Position numbers and translations under genes: made by a program. From Gloeopeniophorella convolvens (Eukaryota > Basidiomycota > Agaricomycetes > Russulales), in contig WTXD01000001.1 of the NCBI GenBank assembly GCA_022496205.1, positions 1,798,001 to 1,862,000 on the forward strand: DNA of 64,000 nt, written 5' to 3'. This document shows positions 32,926 to 45,836 of this stretch, piece by piece. Numbering within the stretch: position 1 is the stretch's first letter; each line of letters starts with the position of its first letter. The notes under the pieces were generated by a model. That model made no database searches. It was not told the origin of the DNA and saw only the letters and a program-made list of their open reading frames with translations.

Positions 32926-35860
32926 TGTGGTAGACAAACTGGTGGATGTGTAGGTAGGTCGGAGGTGTGAGGATTAGATTGATGAGGTTGTGGCCCTGCA
33001 GTGCTGTTTTTATACTTATATATGGCTTCCACATGCATCGCGTCATCCACTGGAATCGGTCAGCAAGTCTACGCGCACGTGACGCACCTCCAGGCACCGC
33101 CTGTTCCTCACTCTCGCCGTTCCTCATCCGCTCCGACACTGTCCCGCCCTCCGAGTCGCATAATTATTGGGTTGTACTAGCACTTTCCCGAAAAATAGGA
33201 GATACATTACCTCATACGCAGATATCTCGCGAATTACAAACACTCGGAGTCCTCGTATAAGCATCATAGGTAGGCACCCAAGTCGGCGTGGCCGGACTCT
33301 ACAAGGAATGGTGTGAAAGGGTGATGCCGCCCAGTCCAGTGCACACATACAGACGATACAGACGCATGGGAACGCATAGATAAGCCTAGGCGTGCGTGCC
33401 CCATGCTCTACTCCATGCTCTATTTGTCTCAATGCTCATTCATCAGACAACCTTGCGCCACGCCTTATTTCGTACTTCCCCTACACCCCGCGGCGCTTTT
33501 GCATGCTCCCATATGACCTCGATCCGTCCTTCCCAGGGCACTATAGCAGGTACGACTTTGACGCTGTGCATTCGCCTGCCGCCCATGTTCCCCTTTAGCT
33601 TCAACTTCAAAGCCTCATGCGCTCCGCCGTCATCACACGTTCGTTGACCCCGTAACTCCTTGATGCTTGCACCCGGTTGCTTTACTGAGCCCAGACTCGT
33701 ACAGCTCCCCGAGGATGTCGTTCTGACGTATGAAACTGCGATACTCTACCAGCTAGATACGATACACCAACTCTGCTCTAAACTGTTCCTGGTCTCGCAC
33801 CCGCAGCGGTCTCAGTCAGCCTTATCTCCGCGCCGCGTCCACCGCTAAGACTCATTTACTGCTCTTCCACTCGTTGTCTTTCTGGGTTCTTGGCCCGATC
33901 TTGATCGGGCCCCTCCATGCTGAACCCGCTAGCTTGTCTTAGCCAAGTAGACTGAGATATACTCTATCGCAATCGCATCAGATACGTGTTGCCGAGGCGC
34001 TCCCCCCACCTGAACGGTCCTTCAATCACACGAGGTCCACACATCCCAGCGCCTCCTTGTCTGCACCGCAGTGCATTTCTCATCCTTAACACACCATCCA
34101 GCGACACTACCACAGTGTAACTCCCCGGTCGTTGAACGCTGAAGCGCTGAACCTCCGAGTATTCGCCGAAGGTCGGCCAGACCTCGACCTGCGACGACGC
34201 AAGGAAGATATGAGGAGGATAAACACAGCCTGGGATACTACTAACCTGGGGAGCGTCAGTAGGCATTGTAATGAGGGACACCCCGTATTGAGGGTCCCTC
34301 ACGGCATGCACAAGTCACTGGTGCATGAAATCGGATGGACCAAGGGGGTCGCCCCTGCCGCAGACACTGCGTCTCACACTGCGTCTCGTGCAATCCGTAC
34401 GATGTTACGTGGCCTAACGGCACGAGGAACGGTATGGGTTGTGATTAACATGATACTCGTTGCATCACCCCTTTGGCGTTGGTTATCGCAAGGAGTGCAT
34501 TTGAATGGATACTACCCGACAAGGTGAGTATGTACTCGAGTACAAGCTTCTCTGGCACTATGCTTCTCTCCCTACATACACAAGTGGCACTGGCGTCGCG
34601 AGCAATTGTCAATTACCTGTCTCGTTTACATCACTGTCATTTTGAAACCAGGACGTCATTCCACGCACCCGATGCCAGTCCAATGTCACACGTTGGACGA
34701 AAATCACGGAAGCGCGCTTCCGGCACTGGCTCAAGTGGAGCCCCAAGGATGAAGCGAGGCATTCTGTACTTCCGTCACGGCCACTGGCAGCCTCTCACTG
34801 CCCAGGGCGATGATGCACCGGATGCGGAGCTACACCCTCAGAGCCTTGCCTAGAACGCATGCTCCGGTTGTTCATGGCGGCTCGCGCCCCCCAGGAGAAA
34901 TAAGGACGCCAGAACGACCCCGGCTGTCCCTAGTGTGCGCAGGGGCGACTTCCTGAAAGCTATCGGGTGTCGTAAGCGTCCTAAGTCCCGGGAGACACCA
35001 GAGTCTGTACTTAGCAACAACAAAGGCGCTTCGATACCATAATGTGTCGATGATGGCGAAGCTTCCCAACTAACAAATGTCATACGTAAGGAAGAGGTCG
35101 ACTTGGTGCTCGGCCACAAGGGTGTGGGCGCTGATGCGAACACGACGATTCGGATGGCGACTGGGAACGTCGAGATGAGGTTTTCAGATAGTTGTCGTCA
35201 GCAGGAATAACGAGAAATCTAACGAACATCTGAAGGTACTGACCCGTGAACGTCGGCGCGCGGCGCGAAACTGTAATCCATGAGCGCTCGTTGCAGGAGC
35301 CAGGTGCATAATGTCGATGATGGGTCTGGTCTGGAACAAGTAGAGGCCAGCGGTCGGCCCGGCCGGGTCTCCCCACGCTTCCCCGCGGCACCCGGCAGAA
35401 AATGTTTTTCGGATCCCACTTTGCGCGATCGAAGCAGCGTCCACAGTCGTCGGTCGGCCTGTAATCGTGAGTACCGTCCAGCCCCATTCAACGCCCATGG
35501 CCACTCATTTCTGACAAGTATGGCAACTGCCAATGAAGCCTAGTTTCTTTGTGGCACTGCTGCATCTATCTTTCTAGCCTTGGGTGGGGTTTGAAAATCC
35601 GAAGAGCACAGATTGGCGAGGTCGTTTGCTTCCGGGCCTCCAAAGTCCGCGCAGTGTAACGCTCGGGGTGTTTTAGGGGCAATGAGAATTCTGCGCTTCA
35701 CGCCCTCTTGTCGGATGCCATAGTTCCATGAAAACAGGTGAGTTGAACAATCACATTAATGTAAGCGTGTGAGCCTGACGTACGGAGAATAGCTTGACAT
35801 CACAGCAATGTTCTGACAACCTCCAGCCCACACCTTCTTGCCTTTTCTTCTAGGTCTCAA
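32926..35860. other. 2.9-kb stretch without a recognisable gene
   Basis: Frames are short and overlap on both strands (for example 34132-34527 + and 33964-34311 -), with no domain, no consistent splicing solution and no repeat or RNA structure that I could see. Confidence 0.4.
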
Positions 35861-36628
35861 ATGTCCGAGTCTTCTGTGAAAACACCACCTCTAATCCCCG
35901 GGGCCCTCCCTGAGACTTGCAAAGCCTTAATCTTTCCCAATTCGCACATACGTGCCAAAAGTGAACCCAAAGATGTACCCCTAGGCCCTCCTGCGACCCG
36001 AGGCTCCACCGCGTCCTCTGCGACATTGGACCCATCTTGCACCCCGTCCACAGAGACGACAGCCTTCACTGCGTCATCGGAACCACCCCCGGTCTCGCCC
36101 CGTAGCCCTACCCGCATCCCCGCGCGCTTTCGTCGGAAATGTCCCTTGTACTGCGCTGAGCAAACACGATCTCAGCCTCGAGAAGACTCGGAAGAGGCTT
36201 CCACCGAAAACGAGCTCACTCCGACGTCCGCCTCCGCGTCCACGTCCACTTCCACGTCCGCATCGACCTCCGTGACCCCGCCGAACCCAAAGTCACGTGG
36301 CCCGCGACGCAAATGCGTCCCCCCTCCTGTTCCGGTCCCTCATCTTACCAAGAAAAGTCGCGGGCGCAAGGTACCCAAACCGGATGAGGCTCGTGAGCGC
36401 ACGCACATCTGCATCGTGCCCGGTTGTGCCAAGGGATTTGCGCGCGCAGAACACCTGAAGCGACACGTGCTGTCACTGCACACGCACGAGAAGCGTACGT
36501 CCAGGAACATCATACGCCAGATGTGCGCTTGTTGATTTTGACCCTGTGCAGCGTTTACTTGCGGATGCGGAAAGACGTTTGCACGTCGTGACAATCTACT
36601 GCAGCACCAGCGTGTGCACACGACATAA
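35861..36628 (+). CDS. C2H2 zinc-finger transcription factor, Msn2/4-type, smaller paralogue
   Basis: It is a predicted DNA-binding regulator of 237 residues. Exon 1 (35861-36494) has a Ser/Thr/Pro-rich N-terminus, a TSASASTSTSTSAS low-complexity run, then PVPVPHLTKKSRGRKVP, then finger 1 (ICIVPGCAKGFARAEHLKRH with a second His after five residues) and the HTHEK linker. Intron 36495-36551 joins in frame to finger 2 (PFTCGCGKTFARRDNLLQH, final RVH) and stop TAA 36626-36628. The two adjacent C-terminal fingers with EHLKRH and RDNLxQH recognition helices match yeast Msn2/Msn4-type factors that bind stress-response elements. Finger 2 has only one residue between its cysteines (CGC), a variant seen in some fungal fingers. 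The sequence before the ATG ends in a pyrimidine-TAG, so an upstream noncoding exon is possible. Confidence 0.83.
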
Positions 36629-37795
36629 CATAGCGCCCCAGAGCGCCGCGGCGCTTCCAGCATCCACCCATCTTAGCAAAAAGGCACCTGTCTCGCCTCG
36701 ATCGCTTCGTATATCGGCCACGGTCTGTCACGATCCCCGCCCGTCCCTGCCCTCCCTACCAGCCCCTACCCTATTTGCTCGACCGCGCGCGAAGGGCTGA
36801 CATCCACGATTGCCCGACGATGACGGCCATCCTGTGATCATATATAAGGCCGTCGCCTCGGCTGCCATGACGACACACTCGCGTTCTGCGGGGCGTGTCT
36901 GGCTGCTGCCGGCGAGGCCAGACTCATGATAGCCTACGCGTTCTTCGCGGGGCTGAGTAGCCTCGGGGCCGCTTCGCGCCCCTGCCACGTCCGAACCAGA
37001 TATTCATATTGTGCCTTGCGCTTCGCAGCCTCCGTTTAAGCAGGCAGCCGTACTGTATCTGCATCTCCTTTCGCCTGCCGGTATCTCTTATCTGTAGCGT
37101 ACCTGTAGCTCATGTACTATTAGCTGGACTATCTAGCGATTACGCCGATACGCTGTGAACGCTGATAGCGCGCTCGGGGCCGTTCTGTGACGCGGTGGCA
37201 GTCTGAGGAAGCCTCCTCGCGTTGCCAGTACGGGCGGCGCGGCCAATGCGGGACATGCACCGTTCTGACAGGAAGCCGCGCGCCATGTGCGCGGGCGACA
37301 GCGCGGGGGCAGAACAGCTAATTGACGGTACCCAAAAGGCCATGGAGGAAGCAAGGCGTCATGTGGGACCAGGTCATTGACGGGCCGGACCGAGCCTCCG
37401 CACAGCAGCGCACTCGACGTGACCGTCGACGTGGCCGGCGGCGGGCTCGAAGCTCTCGAACGTGGTTCTGGTGTACGTGAGTGGGGCGCGGGAGGCCTCC
37501 CAGGGCCTCGTCGCCGTGTGCGGTACGGCGACGGGGCCGTGCTGGAGAGGGAGAGGACCCGGGAACGGGGCAATTACGTAACACTTGGGGTCGATTTGAG
37601 GCCGATTGGGTTTGGGCGTAGAAAGAAGCAGAGGACAGACGCGGGCAGGCCATTCTGGCGGAGAACCTCCATGAGGTCGCACTGTTATCAACCGTGTGGT
37701 GCATTTCGGCGTGGTGCTCCCTTGTGATCGCCTTTTTTTCACGACTATTCATCTCTCCATGTAGCTTCTCTCGTTTCAGCGGCATTATAAGAAGC
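36629..37795. other. Intergenic, no confident gene
   Basis: A minus-strand frame of 177 codons (37851-37318) is Arg/Pro/His-rich and motif-free; I regard it as GC-driven. Nothing else was recognised. Confidence 0.4.
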
Positions 37796-37801
37796 GGCGC
37801 T
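37796..37801 (+). promoter_or_regulatory. TATA-like element of the UNC93-like gene
   Basis: TATAAG lies 91 bp upstream of the ATG at 37887. Confidence 0.4.
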
Positions 37802-37886
37802 GCCCCAGTGTGCGCCCCGCCTCGCGCCCGTCCTCCAGTGCCAGCTCGCACCCGTTACCCTACTAGGCTTCCGCGTAGCTTCAGCC

Positions 37887-39679
37887 ATGCCGTTCTACGA
37901 CCGTCTTCCGTCATGGTACAGGTGTGTGTTCTTGGCGACTTTCTGCTTTTTTATCGATGCTGAAGCAAAGTCACCAGAACTCCCATGGCCCAGGTAGTCC
38001 TGGTCGGTTCGTGTCGTGACCGTCTTCTTCGTGCTTCGGCTGTTTATGCCCGTCCGTGTAGGGATAACGTGTTTCGCAACGGTCGGAATGTTCCAGGCCG
38101 TATCTAACTTGGGCGCTGGTGGTACCCAAGACACATCCCTCTCAGATATCTCGAATGGCGTCCTCTACGGAATGTTCGCTATTACTGGTCTCGTCTCTGG
38201 AGGAATCAACAATAGTGCGTACCCATGATCTGCTCTTGTCCTGGATGGCACGTGATACCTTCTTTCTCCAGTCCTCGGGCCCCGGATTACGCTTGCCATC
38301 GGATCACTTGGTTATGCACTGTATATAGGTTCCTTGTGGTGGTGCGTCCCGCGGCCAATCCCGCCCGCTTTCTCTACACATCTGAACTGCGTCATCTAGC
38401 TTCCAGACCCAGGGCACGCGCTGGTTCCTTATCTTTGCCGGTGGTGTTCTCGGCGTGTCTGCGGCGCTACTATGGTCGGCACAGGGCGCAATTATGATGA
38501 GCTATCCGCTCGAGAAGGACAAGGGCAAGGCTTTCGGCGTGTTTTGGGCTATTTTCCAATTCGGCTCGTTCATTGGCTCTGTCATTGCCCTTGCGATCAA
38601 CATTCGTTCCGGACAGCTCAGCGAGGTGTCGACGGCGACATATCTTGTACGTTGTCTGGGCGTGAATGACTTCTACCCAATGTACTTACTCCTCTCCAGG
38701 CGTTCTTGATCATCATGCTCTGCGGTACCGTCTCGACGGTGCTTATTCTACCAACAGCTGCGATCGTCCGTAGCGATGGTACTCTCGTGAAGGTTGAGGC
38801 CGCTTCGTCTGTCCGGGAGGAACTCAGGAGCTTTGCCAAAGTCATGACCGACAAGCGCATTCTCCTGTTGACACCCATGTTCTTCGCGAGCAACTACTTC
38901 TACGCATACCAGGGCGCTGTTAACGCCTTCTACTTCGACGGCCCTACTCGTACGTATCGTGTTCTGTCCGCGCTCTATGTCATAACTAATTTATGCGTGT
39001 GCAGGTGCCCTGAACGCTACTCTTGAGGGTGCTGGTGCCATCGTCGGCGCCTTGATCATCGGCTTCTTCGTTCTCGACGGCACGCGCTTCCGCCGCCGCA
39101 CTCGTGGATTCCTTGGCCTAGGCTTTGTCAGTGTTGTCACGATCACTGTTTGGTCGTGCGCTCTGGCATGGCAGGTCAAGTTCGACCGTACCCCGCGCAC
39201 CAAGGTGCACTACACTGACAGCGCCTACCACACGAAGGGTGCCCTCTACTTCTTCTGTACGTTCTTTGAACCTAAAGGAGCGCGGTTACATTGGTTGACG
39301 ATGACATGCAGACTACTTTGGCGATGCTGCGTACCAGGCGCTCGCATACTGGATCATGGGAGCGATCTCAAATGACCCCTTCACGCTCGCGCGCTTTACT
39401 GGCTTCTACAAGGCCCTTCAGTCCGCGGGTTCAGCCGGTTCATTTGGCATGGACGCAACGTCGACGCCGTTCCTCAACGAACTCCTCGCAAGCTGGATCA
39501 TGATGCTCGTGTCCTTGCCATTGGCCGGGATCGTCATCTGGAGCATTAAAGACACGTCGTACACCGAGGAGAAGACCCTTTACGTCCAGGACGTCAAGAC
39601 TGGCCAGCCCACGCCGTCAGTAGATAATGACACCTCGTCTGATGTCAAGGAGAAGGAGGACATGGAAGCAGCCGCATGA
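37887..39679 (+). CDS. UNC93-like major facilitator superfamily membrane protein
   Basis: Fungal UNC93-like (DUF895-type) proteins are 11-12 helix members of the MFS fold; their substrates are mostly unknown. Exon 1 is MPFYDRLPSWYR (37887 on). Two introns then frame SKVTRTPMAQVVLVG and ITCFATVGMFQAVSNLGAGG, giving the family signature MFxAxxxLGAGGxQD. Later blocks are ISNGVLYGMFAITGLVSG, ILGPRITLAIGSLGYALYIG, QTQGTRWFLIFAGGVLGV, LLWSAQGAIMMSYP (a hallmark of the family), KGKAFGVFWAIFQFGSFIGS, MFFASNYFYAYQGAVNAFYF, ALNATLEGAGAIVGALIIGF, and a cytosolic acidic tail ending VKEKEDMEAAA. At least six introns of 50-70 bp are required. The full set of helices is present. Confidence 0.88.
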
Positions 39680-39962
39680 GATTCTGCCTCCGCTTCCCGA
39701 CCACATCTAGTACCCACCACTTACTGGTATTCTACATGGACTCCCTGGGAGAGTGTCCTAGACGATTTGCGACGTTTTTGTCATGTTGGTTACGGTAACG
39801 CGTCTGTATTATGTTATTCAGGATACTTCTGAGGGCTTTGGGAATATGCACACAATTCCGAGATCACCTGTACTTCTTGACATCACATCAAATGGTTAAC
39901 AAACCTCAACGGAACACCGACCAACAGTGCTCGTTGGCCACGGCAATTGCCGACGCGCGCCA

Positions 39963-40781
39963 ATGCGCTTGCTCCCAACCGCGACGACCTTCGTCGCGCT
40001 TTTGGGCCTCTGCGTGCCCTCGCTCCTCGCCAACACCGAAATCATCAACTTCTCAGCAGGCCAATCTCTCCCTGCTTCTCCAGCCCCGGCGTCGGTCCCG
40101 AGAAACTGGTGCCTGGCTCTTTGCGCACGCGCCCGTGCCACTATCACTGACCCACCGTGCTGCCCGCAGGCCGACGCTCGCCACCCTCCGCGCGGGGGCG
40201 AACGAATTGATTCGTGAGGTGGTGCCTGCCCCGCGCGGAACAGTCCGGGACGCGCTATGTGCGCTGGCGGAACAGAGTGAGGAGGGAGAGACCGAGCATC
40301 GGTGCGCGCACGACCTCTGGCTCGGGCTCGACCTCGGCGAGCCCTGGGGGCGCTACGACCGCTTCACTCTGCGCGTCTCCTGGCCTGCGTCCGTGCGTCG
40401 TCTGTCTCTGTCCCGTCCCGTACTCTGACACGGCCTTCACTGCAGCACCCCGCAGACATCGCGCTGAACGTGCACCCTACCTCCTCGCGGCACCTCCTCG
40501 CGCGCGTGCGCGTGACGAACGAGGGCGTGCGCGCGCCGGGAGACACGCGCCCCCCACAGGCGGTGCCACTTGTCGTCGTGCTCGAGCCGCTGCTGCTCGG
40601 CGTGCTGCCTGCGTCGGTGCTGCCTGTGCTGTTGTTCCTCCTGCCCGTGCTTGGCGTTGCAGGGACGGTTGTGCTGCCGCGCGTGCAAAAGATGGTCGGG
40701 CGTCTTACGCAGGAGGCAAGGCGGGAGCTTCAGGCAGCCGTTTCTCCTGATGACACGAAAGGAGGGGGGAAGCGTCTGTGA
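39963..40781 (+). CDS. ER membrane protein, PGA1/PIG-X-like (putative GPI-mannosyltransferase subunit)
   Basis: Three exons (39963-40108, 40170-40392, 40446-40781) give 234 residues. The start codes a signal peptide (MRLLPTATTFVALLGLCVPS, then LLA). The mature start NTEIINFSA resembles fungal Pga1, a partner of the second GPI mannosyltransferase. A luminal domain follows with YDRFTLRVSWPAS and HPADIALNVHP, recalling the LRxSxPA segment of PIG-X/Pbn1-type proteins. A C-terminal hydrophobic helix (LLLGVLPASVLPVLLFLLPV) and a short basic cytosolic tail end the protein. The layout (cleaved signal, luminal domain, single C-terminal anchor) fits a GPI-biosynthesis accessory subunit. The family assignment rests on short motifs and topology, so a different ER type I protein is possible. 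Confidence 0.6.
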
Positions 40782-43700
40782 AGTGGCTGATCGTAGGTCG
40801 GGGTTTCCGCACTGTACTGTGAGTCCTGGTTGCTTGTTGCCCGAGTGCCAATTACACACGAAGTTTTTTGCGTGCCGCAATCGCGTGTATGTCTGACAAT
40901 GATGGCATCATGTTCAGCGGCAAATGTTCCCCCGAATGATCATGCGCACAACCTACAAAGGGCTAGCGCGCCACACAGCGGCTTTCAACTCGTTTGCTCG
41001 TCCCCGGACAGTCATTATGGGCGCCAGTAGCTGCCTGTGCCATGTGCGCAGTATTGGACGATCTTGATCGTTAGCTACCTACAATGTTCCTGGCCGGCGC
41101 TTCTTAAACGCGACTCGGAAGCGGCACCTAAGTACTAGCGGCACCCGCCGGCTACATGGCTGCTTGCTTCTACAGTTCGTATTGGTATTGTTCCGTCCTG
41201 CATGCTTATTATTTGCGGCCGGGGAACTTCAAGGTACAGGGACATTATTGTTACCGCAGGGCGTCCCAGCGTCCAGGCTCCTTCAATCGAATTTACTTGG
41301 CCTGCATCACCGGGTCAAGTGGTATCACTTGGAGCAAACAAGTGTATCCTCGAACTCTGCATTCCTCTGTCGATCACGCATGCGGCGGAACCGCGACGCT
41401 CCAAAATCCGTCTTTAGGCACATGCACAGGGAACCGAAGACAGCCGTGGGAAAGTAACCGGAACGCCCCCGCCTCCGCTTTGCACACTGAAACCTGACAT
41501 GGACATGGACAGTTTCGCAGAGTCTCGCCCTCGCCCATTCGCAGGTTCTGGAATTGGGGTCAAACATGGCCAAACGGAGGCTCGAGAAATCATGTGGGAA
41601 GCGCCCATTCGAACGAACACCAGTATGAATTATTACCTCGACCGCAGGCCCTTTACTCGGTGGCTCTATTTCCTTTCTTTCCCGTTTCCTCAAGAGCCAA
41701 GCGCAGGCCTGGGCCCAGCCTACGAGCGTGACCGCGCCCGCGCGCACGGCCCAAGCACCCCAAGCACCGACACACGCTGCATCCGCCCTCTCTTCTACGC
41801 AGAACACGGCGTGCGCAGCTGATTCGCGCGCACGATCGGGGGGGACGCGTCGTCCGCGTCAGCCCGCCCGGGCGGATCACGCGCCCCGCGCAGTTTACTT
41901 CCGCGCGCCCGCGCGCGAAAGCACATGCTTCCCGCCGTGCGGCGGGCGGATGTTTCGCGCGCTGGTGGGCCAGTTGACTCGACGCGGCGCGCGGCTCTGC
42001 TGCAACGGCGTGTTTGTGCTGGGCAGGTGCACGCGACAAGACGAGACAAGACAAGACACCCTCGCCGGGGCCTTGGGTCATCGTGACGCGGTGACGGGCC
42101 CGACTCGGCGCCCGGATCTACCAACACAACAGACGTCTCGCCAGGCTGTGTTTGCTTACGGGTGCGTCGTGCGCACACCGTCCGCCCGCTGCGTTTGCAA
42201 ATCGCGCGTGTAAGCGCGTGTGTACGTGCGCGCTGCTGGGCTAGCACTAGTGCGTCGCCGGCGTGCTGGTGCGATAGCTTATGCCAGCTGGCCCAGCTCG
42301 AGCAAGAAGGGGAGGTGCTGCGTGCACGCCGTGGCTGCGCGATCACGCTCGCCAATCGAGCACCCTGTGCGGCAAATTTCTCGCCCCGGGACGACGCGCG
42401 CGCGGAGGCGGTGCGGCTTCTCTCGAGAAATGCGAGATGCCACGGCGTGCAGGCGTTCGGGGTCCAGGCCCAGGTCGAGCGTGCACCGTGACGGGAACGG
42501 ACAGCCGCCCCCGCACTGCATCGCACGGGAGTCTGGAGGACACGCTGCGCCAAAGCCCGCTGGCGGCCGTCCGCGCTGTGTTCCTGTCGATCCGGCCTGC
42601 TTTGGGCACCCGTGCTCGTGGGTGCCAGGCGCCCTTGCGCGTTCATGTGATTCGTGCGCTGCGTCCTATGCCGAGTCAAGTGCTGTCCTTCTCGTTGGTC
42701 ACCTGCTGGCTTGTGACTAGGGTGGTGACTCCTCCTCTGTGCGCTCCGATGCGAGGTTCGGAGGCGTGTTTATGGGCTGACTGCTTGGGTCTCCGACTAG
42801 CGGCTAGGTCTCTAGGGCTCATCGCCACCGCCACCGCGAGCCGCTCGCTCCACACATCGCCTGCTCGACGGCGATTTGGGTGCGTGTTCTCGTCTGGTGG
42901 CTGGCAAGCTTAGCTCTATATGTATGCCCGCTGCCTGCTTGCACACCTGCAAAACCCCCGAGCGTTCCGCTCTTCACGATGCCGCTCGCCATCGCCTCGC
43001 AATCTGAGCTTATTTCCTGCCTCATCGCGGCCCTCTTTAGCTTCCACCACCACGAGGCGTGCACCAGCCCCCATAATCCGATTGCGATCGGAGGCTACCA
43101 GAGCCGCGCCGCGAAATGAACTGAACGAGCCGTGCTTCTCGACTTCTCCGTGCCTTCGCGACAGTCACCAGTGCCAGTGCCGGTCTGCTGGCCGGACGAC
43201 CGGCTTACGCGTGCGGGCGTGCTGCCCTCGAAGGGACCGCAATAAATCGTGACCTGCGGAAAAGGCTGGGCCCGGCGCTCAGGTAGCTTTCGCCGCCGCG
43301 CGTGGCCGCTACCAGCCCGCAACGCGGGGTGCTGATAGCGCACGCAACAAATGCGGGGGCTATAGAGGTGCCCGGGGAGCTTAATCCCAGCCCCGCGCGT
43401 GGCCGCCACGCCCGCCACGAGACGCTGGGCCCGCGGCGCGTGACGCGCGCGCGCCTCGACGATATGCCCATCGCGTGGCGCGGTGCGCTGATAGGTGGGC
43501 TGTTGTGCTGATGGGCGTGCGCGCGCGCGGCCGAGTGGCAAGCTCTGATGGATGGACGGATGGAAGGGTGTTATGTGCGCCTGTGTGGGGAAAATTGAGT
43601 GTTTCCTATCGTGGCTGGAGGTGGGTGTAGATGCGTTGCCGCGGCGCATTTGGTGGGGGTGCCTTGGAGATAGAAGAGAAGGGCGAAAGAAGACGAGGTG

Positions 43701-45836
43701 GTGGGCGCATGTGCATGATGGGCGAGGTGGGTGCGGAAAATTTGTTCCATCTGGCGTGCTGCCCCCCGCGCTCTGCCTCTTTGCTGGAATTTTTATTTCT
43801 TGGCCTGATCCGGGCGCGCTCCATGCACAATCCTGCTTGCTAAATCGCCAATGTAACATCGTCTCGCTCGCGGCTCGGCTCCACTGCATACACGGCACAA
43901 TGTACGACGATCGGCCTCGGGCAGCAGCCCGAACGAGTGCGCATATCTCGCGCACTGCATACTTGGCGCGGTGCGCATAACTCGCACCCACGGAAGCATA
44001 TATGTTCGCGGCCCGGTGCTCGGACGCAGCGCTTGGCTGCGCGCGAATCGCACCGTGGAGCGCAGCGCACCACCTGCTGTGGAGCTACTTGCATATGCGC
44101 CGCGAATGCGTTCCCCAGTGCAATATCAGGTGCGATCCTGGGCTTTCGCGGGCCCGGGCTCGCGGAAGCAGGGGCGCCGCCACGCAGGGGGGAATGGAAG
44201 ATCCGCTCGGGCGGGGGCGTGGAGATCTGGCCCCGCGCGCGAGTACGTGTACAGGCAGGCTTCGGGGAGCCGATCGCAGCTGGGATGGGACGGGCGATGG
44301 GATGGCCCAGTATGGACGCTGCACAGACGCAGAGATTCGAGCCACTATCGAATCTGCGATCGGACGGGCCCCGCACCAGATCTATCACGCGCAGAATCTG
44401 GGGAGGGGAGATCTGCGCGCGAGCGGCCCCCGCGCGTCCATTTTCCTTTCCATTTTCCATTCTGCAGCACACATAATTGTCTGCTGCTGCTATTACTACG
44501 TACTGGGCCACAGCTGCGGCGAGCCAAAAGCTTCGCACTCCGCGCGGCGCAAAGTATGCGCGCACGCCCACTGCACTCGACGCCCACGCCCACGCCGGCC
44601 ACGTACGCGCGCGCCACGGCTTCCCACAGCGGCGCGGCGCCCGCCGTTTCTCGAATTCGATGCTCCGGGGCGGGGCCTGGCCCGGTCGGCTTCCCGCGCA
44701 GCGTTGGCAGCGGGCACTCACGGGGCAGGGCACGCTGTCTGCAGCGCCGGCATATCCGGGGATGTGTTGGGCCCCCGCGTCTCAGCAGCTGCGCGCGCGA
44801 GAGTCTGAGACGCGCAGGGTGCTGGCGCTGCGTGCTTATCGTGCAGACTGATCCGGGAGGCGCGCGCGGCGTCCACGTCGGGGAGGCGGGGGGTGGGACG
44901 CTTCGTGGGTTCTGCGTTCCCTCGCGGGAGGGCGGGCAAGCAGGTGACGCGGCGGAGGATCGATACGGGGCGTATCGGGGCACGATCGTGGGGGGCAGGG
45001 CCCGAGGGCGGGGCGGGGGGACACAGGCACGGGCCGGGGCCAGGATATGGGATAGCGGGGAGGATGAGCACGGGGCGTGACTGGGTCTGTGCGTGCTGGT
45101 GGTTGGTAGCCTCGTGTCGGGGGACCAGGGGAGGGTATGAGCGTGGGCGTGGACGCGGCCAGGCGAGGGCAGAGGCGTCGAACGGATGGGGAAGGACAGG
45201 CCCAGGGGAGCGGCGGGTGTGCAAACAGGGCCAAAGAGGGTGCCCATTGTGGGGGGGAATAAAAGCGGGAGAGGGCCGGGTCGGCTGTGCAAGCAAGAGC
45301 GGAAGCTGGCCGTTTTCACTTTCTTTCTCTTGGGGCCAGCCGCTGTCGAGATCCTTTTCTTCCGTTTTTCCGTGTTGCCTTGATTTCTGGTGCGCGCTGA
45401 TACCATTTTGGTTTTTTGTTGAGATTGGGCCCGGGAATTCATTCTTCAGCGCATTCAGCCTTTTGGATTCGCTGCTGAGACAGCTGCCGTCCGCGCCCTC
45501 GATCGCGGCCGATCCTCTGGCTCTCAGCCACTCGCTCACTGCGACTGGCGATCCACAACCTGCTCCTTGCGACAAGCTGCTGCTCGCCGCCACCCTCGAC
45601 GACCGCTACGACCCCGCCCGACACACCGTGAGGATTGTCGGGTCACGCCGCCGATAGGGACCACAGGACCCATTGGCCACACCTACGACCGCCGCTCTCG
45701 ATTTGCGAGTGCTTACGAGTAGACCACGATCGCATCCGCTTCCGTGCCCCCGCCGTCGCATTCAGACTCAGCTCTAGGCCCTCGGTCACGTCTGAAAGCA
45801 ACGAATCGTACAAGACGAATCGTCCCAATCCTCCAG
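40782..45836. other. 5-kb GC-rich region upstream of a transcription factor; no convincing gene
   Basis: Long frames (up to about 370 codons) exist on both strands in overlapping positions, for example 43971-45080 (+) against 45442-44345 (-) and 43991-43095 (-). They are Arg/Ala/Pro-rich, carry no domain and overlap each other, as expected when high GC removes stop codons. CpG- and GCGC-rich runs are common (41.8-45.2 kb). I interpret it as long regulatory and 5' UTR DNA of the downstream C2H2 factor; a noncoding RNA cannot be excluded. Confidence 0.5.

Noticed and set aside
41795..42679. 294-codon minus-strand frame
   Set aside because: Arg/Ala-rich, overlaps plus-strand frames of similar length and lacks any domain; GC effect.
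43095..45593. Several open frames of 290-370 codons on both strands
   Set aside because: They overlap each other in opposite strands, are Arg/Ala/Pro-rich with no motif, and are expected from high GC alone.
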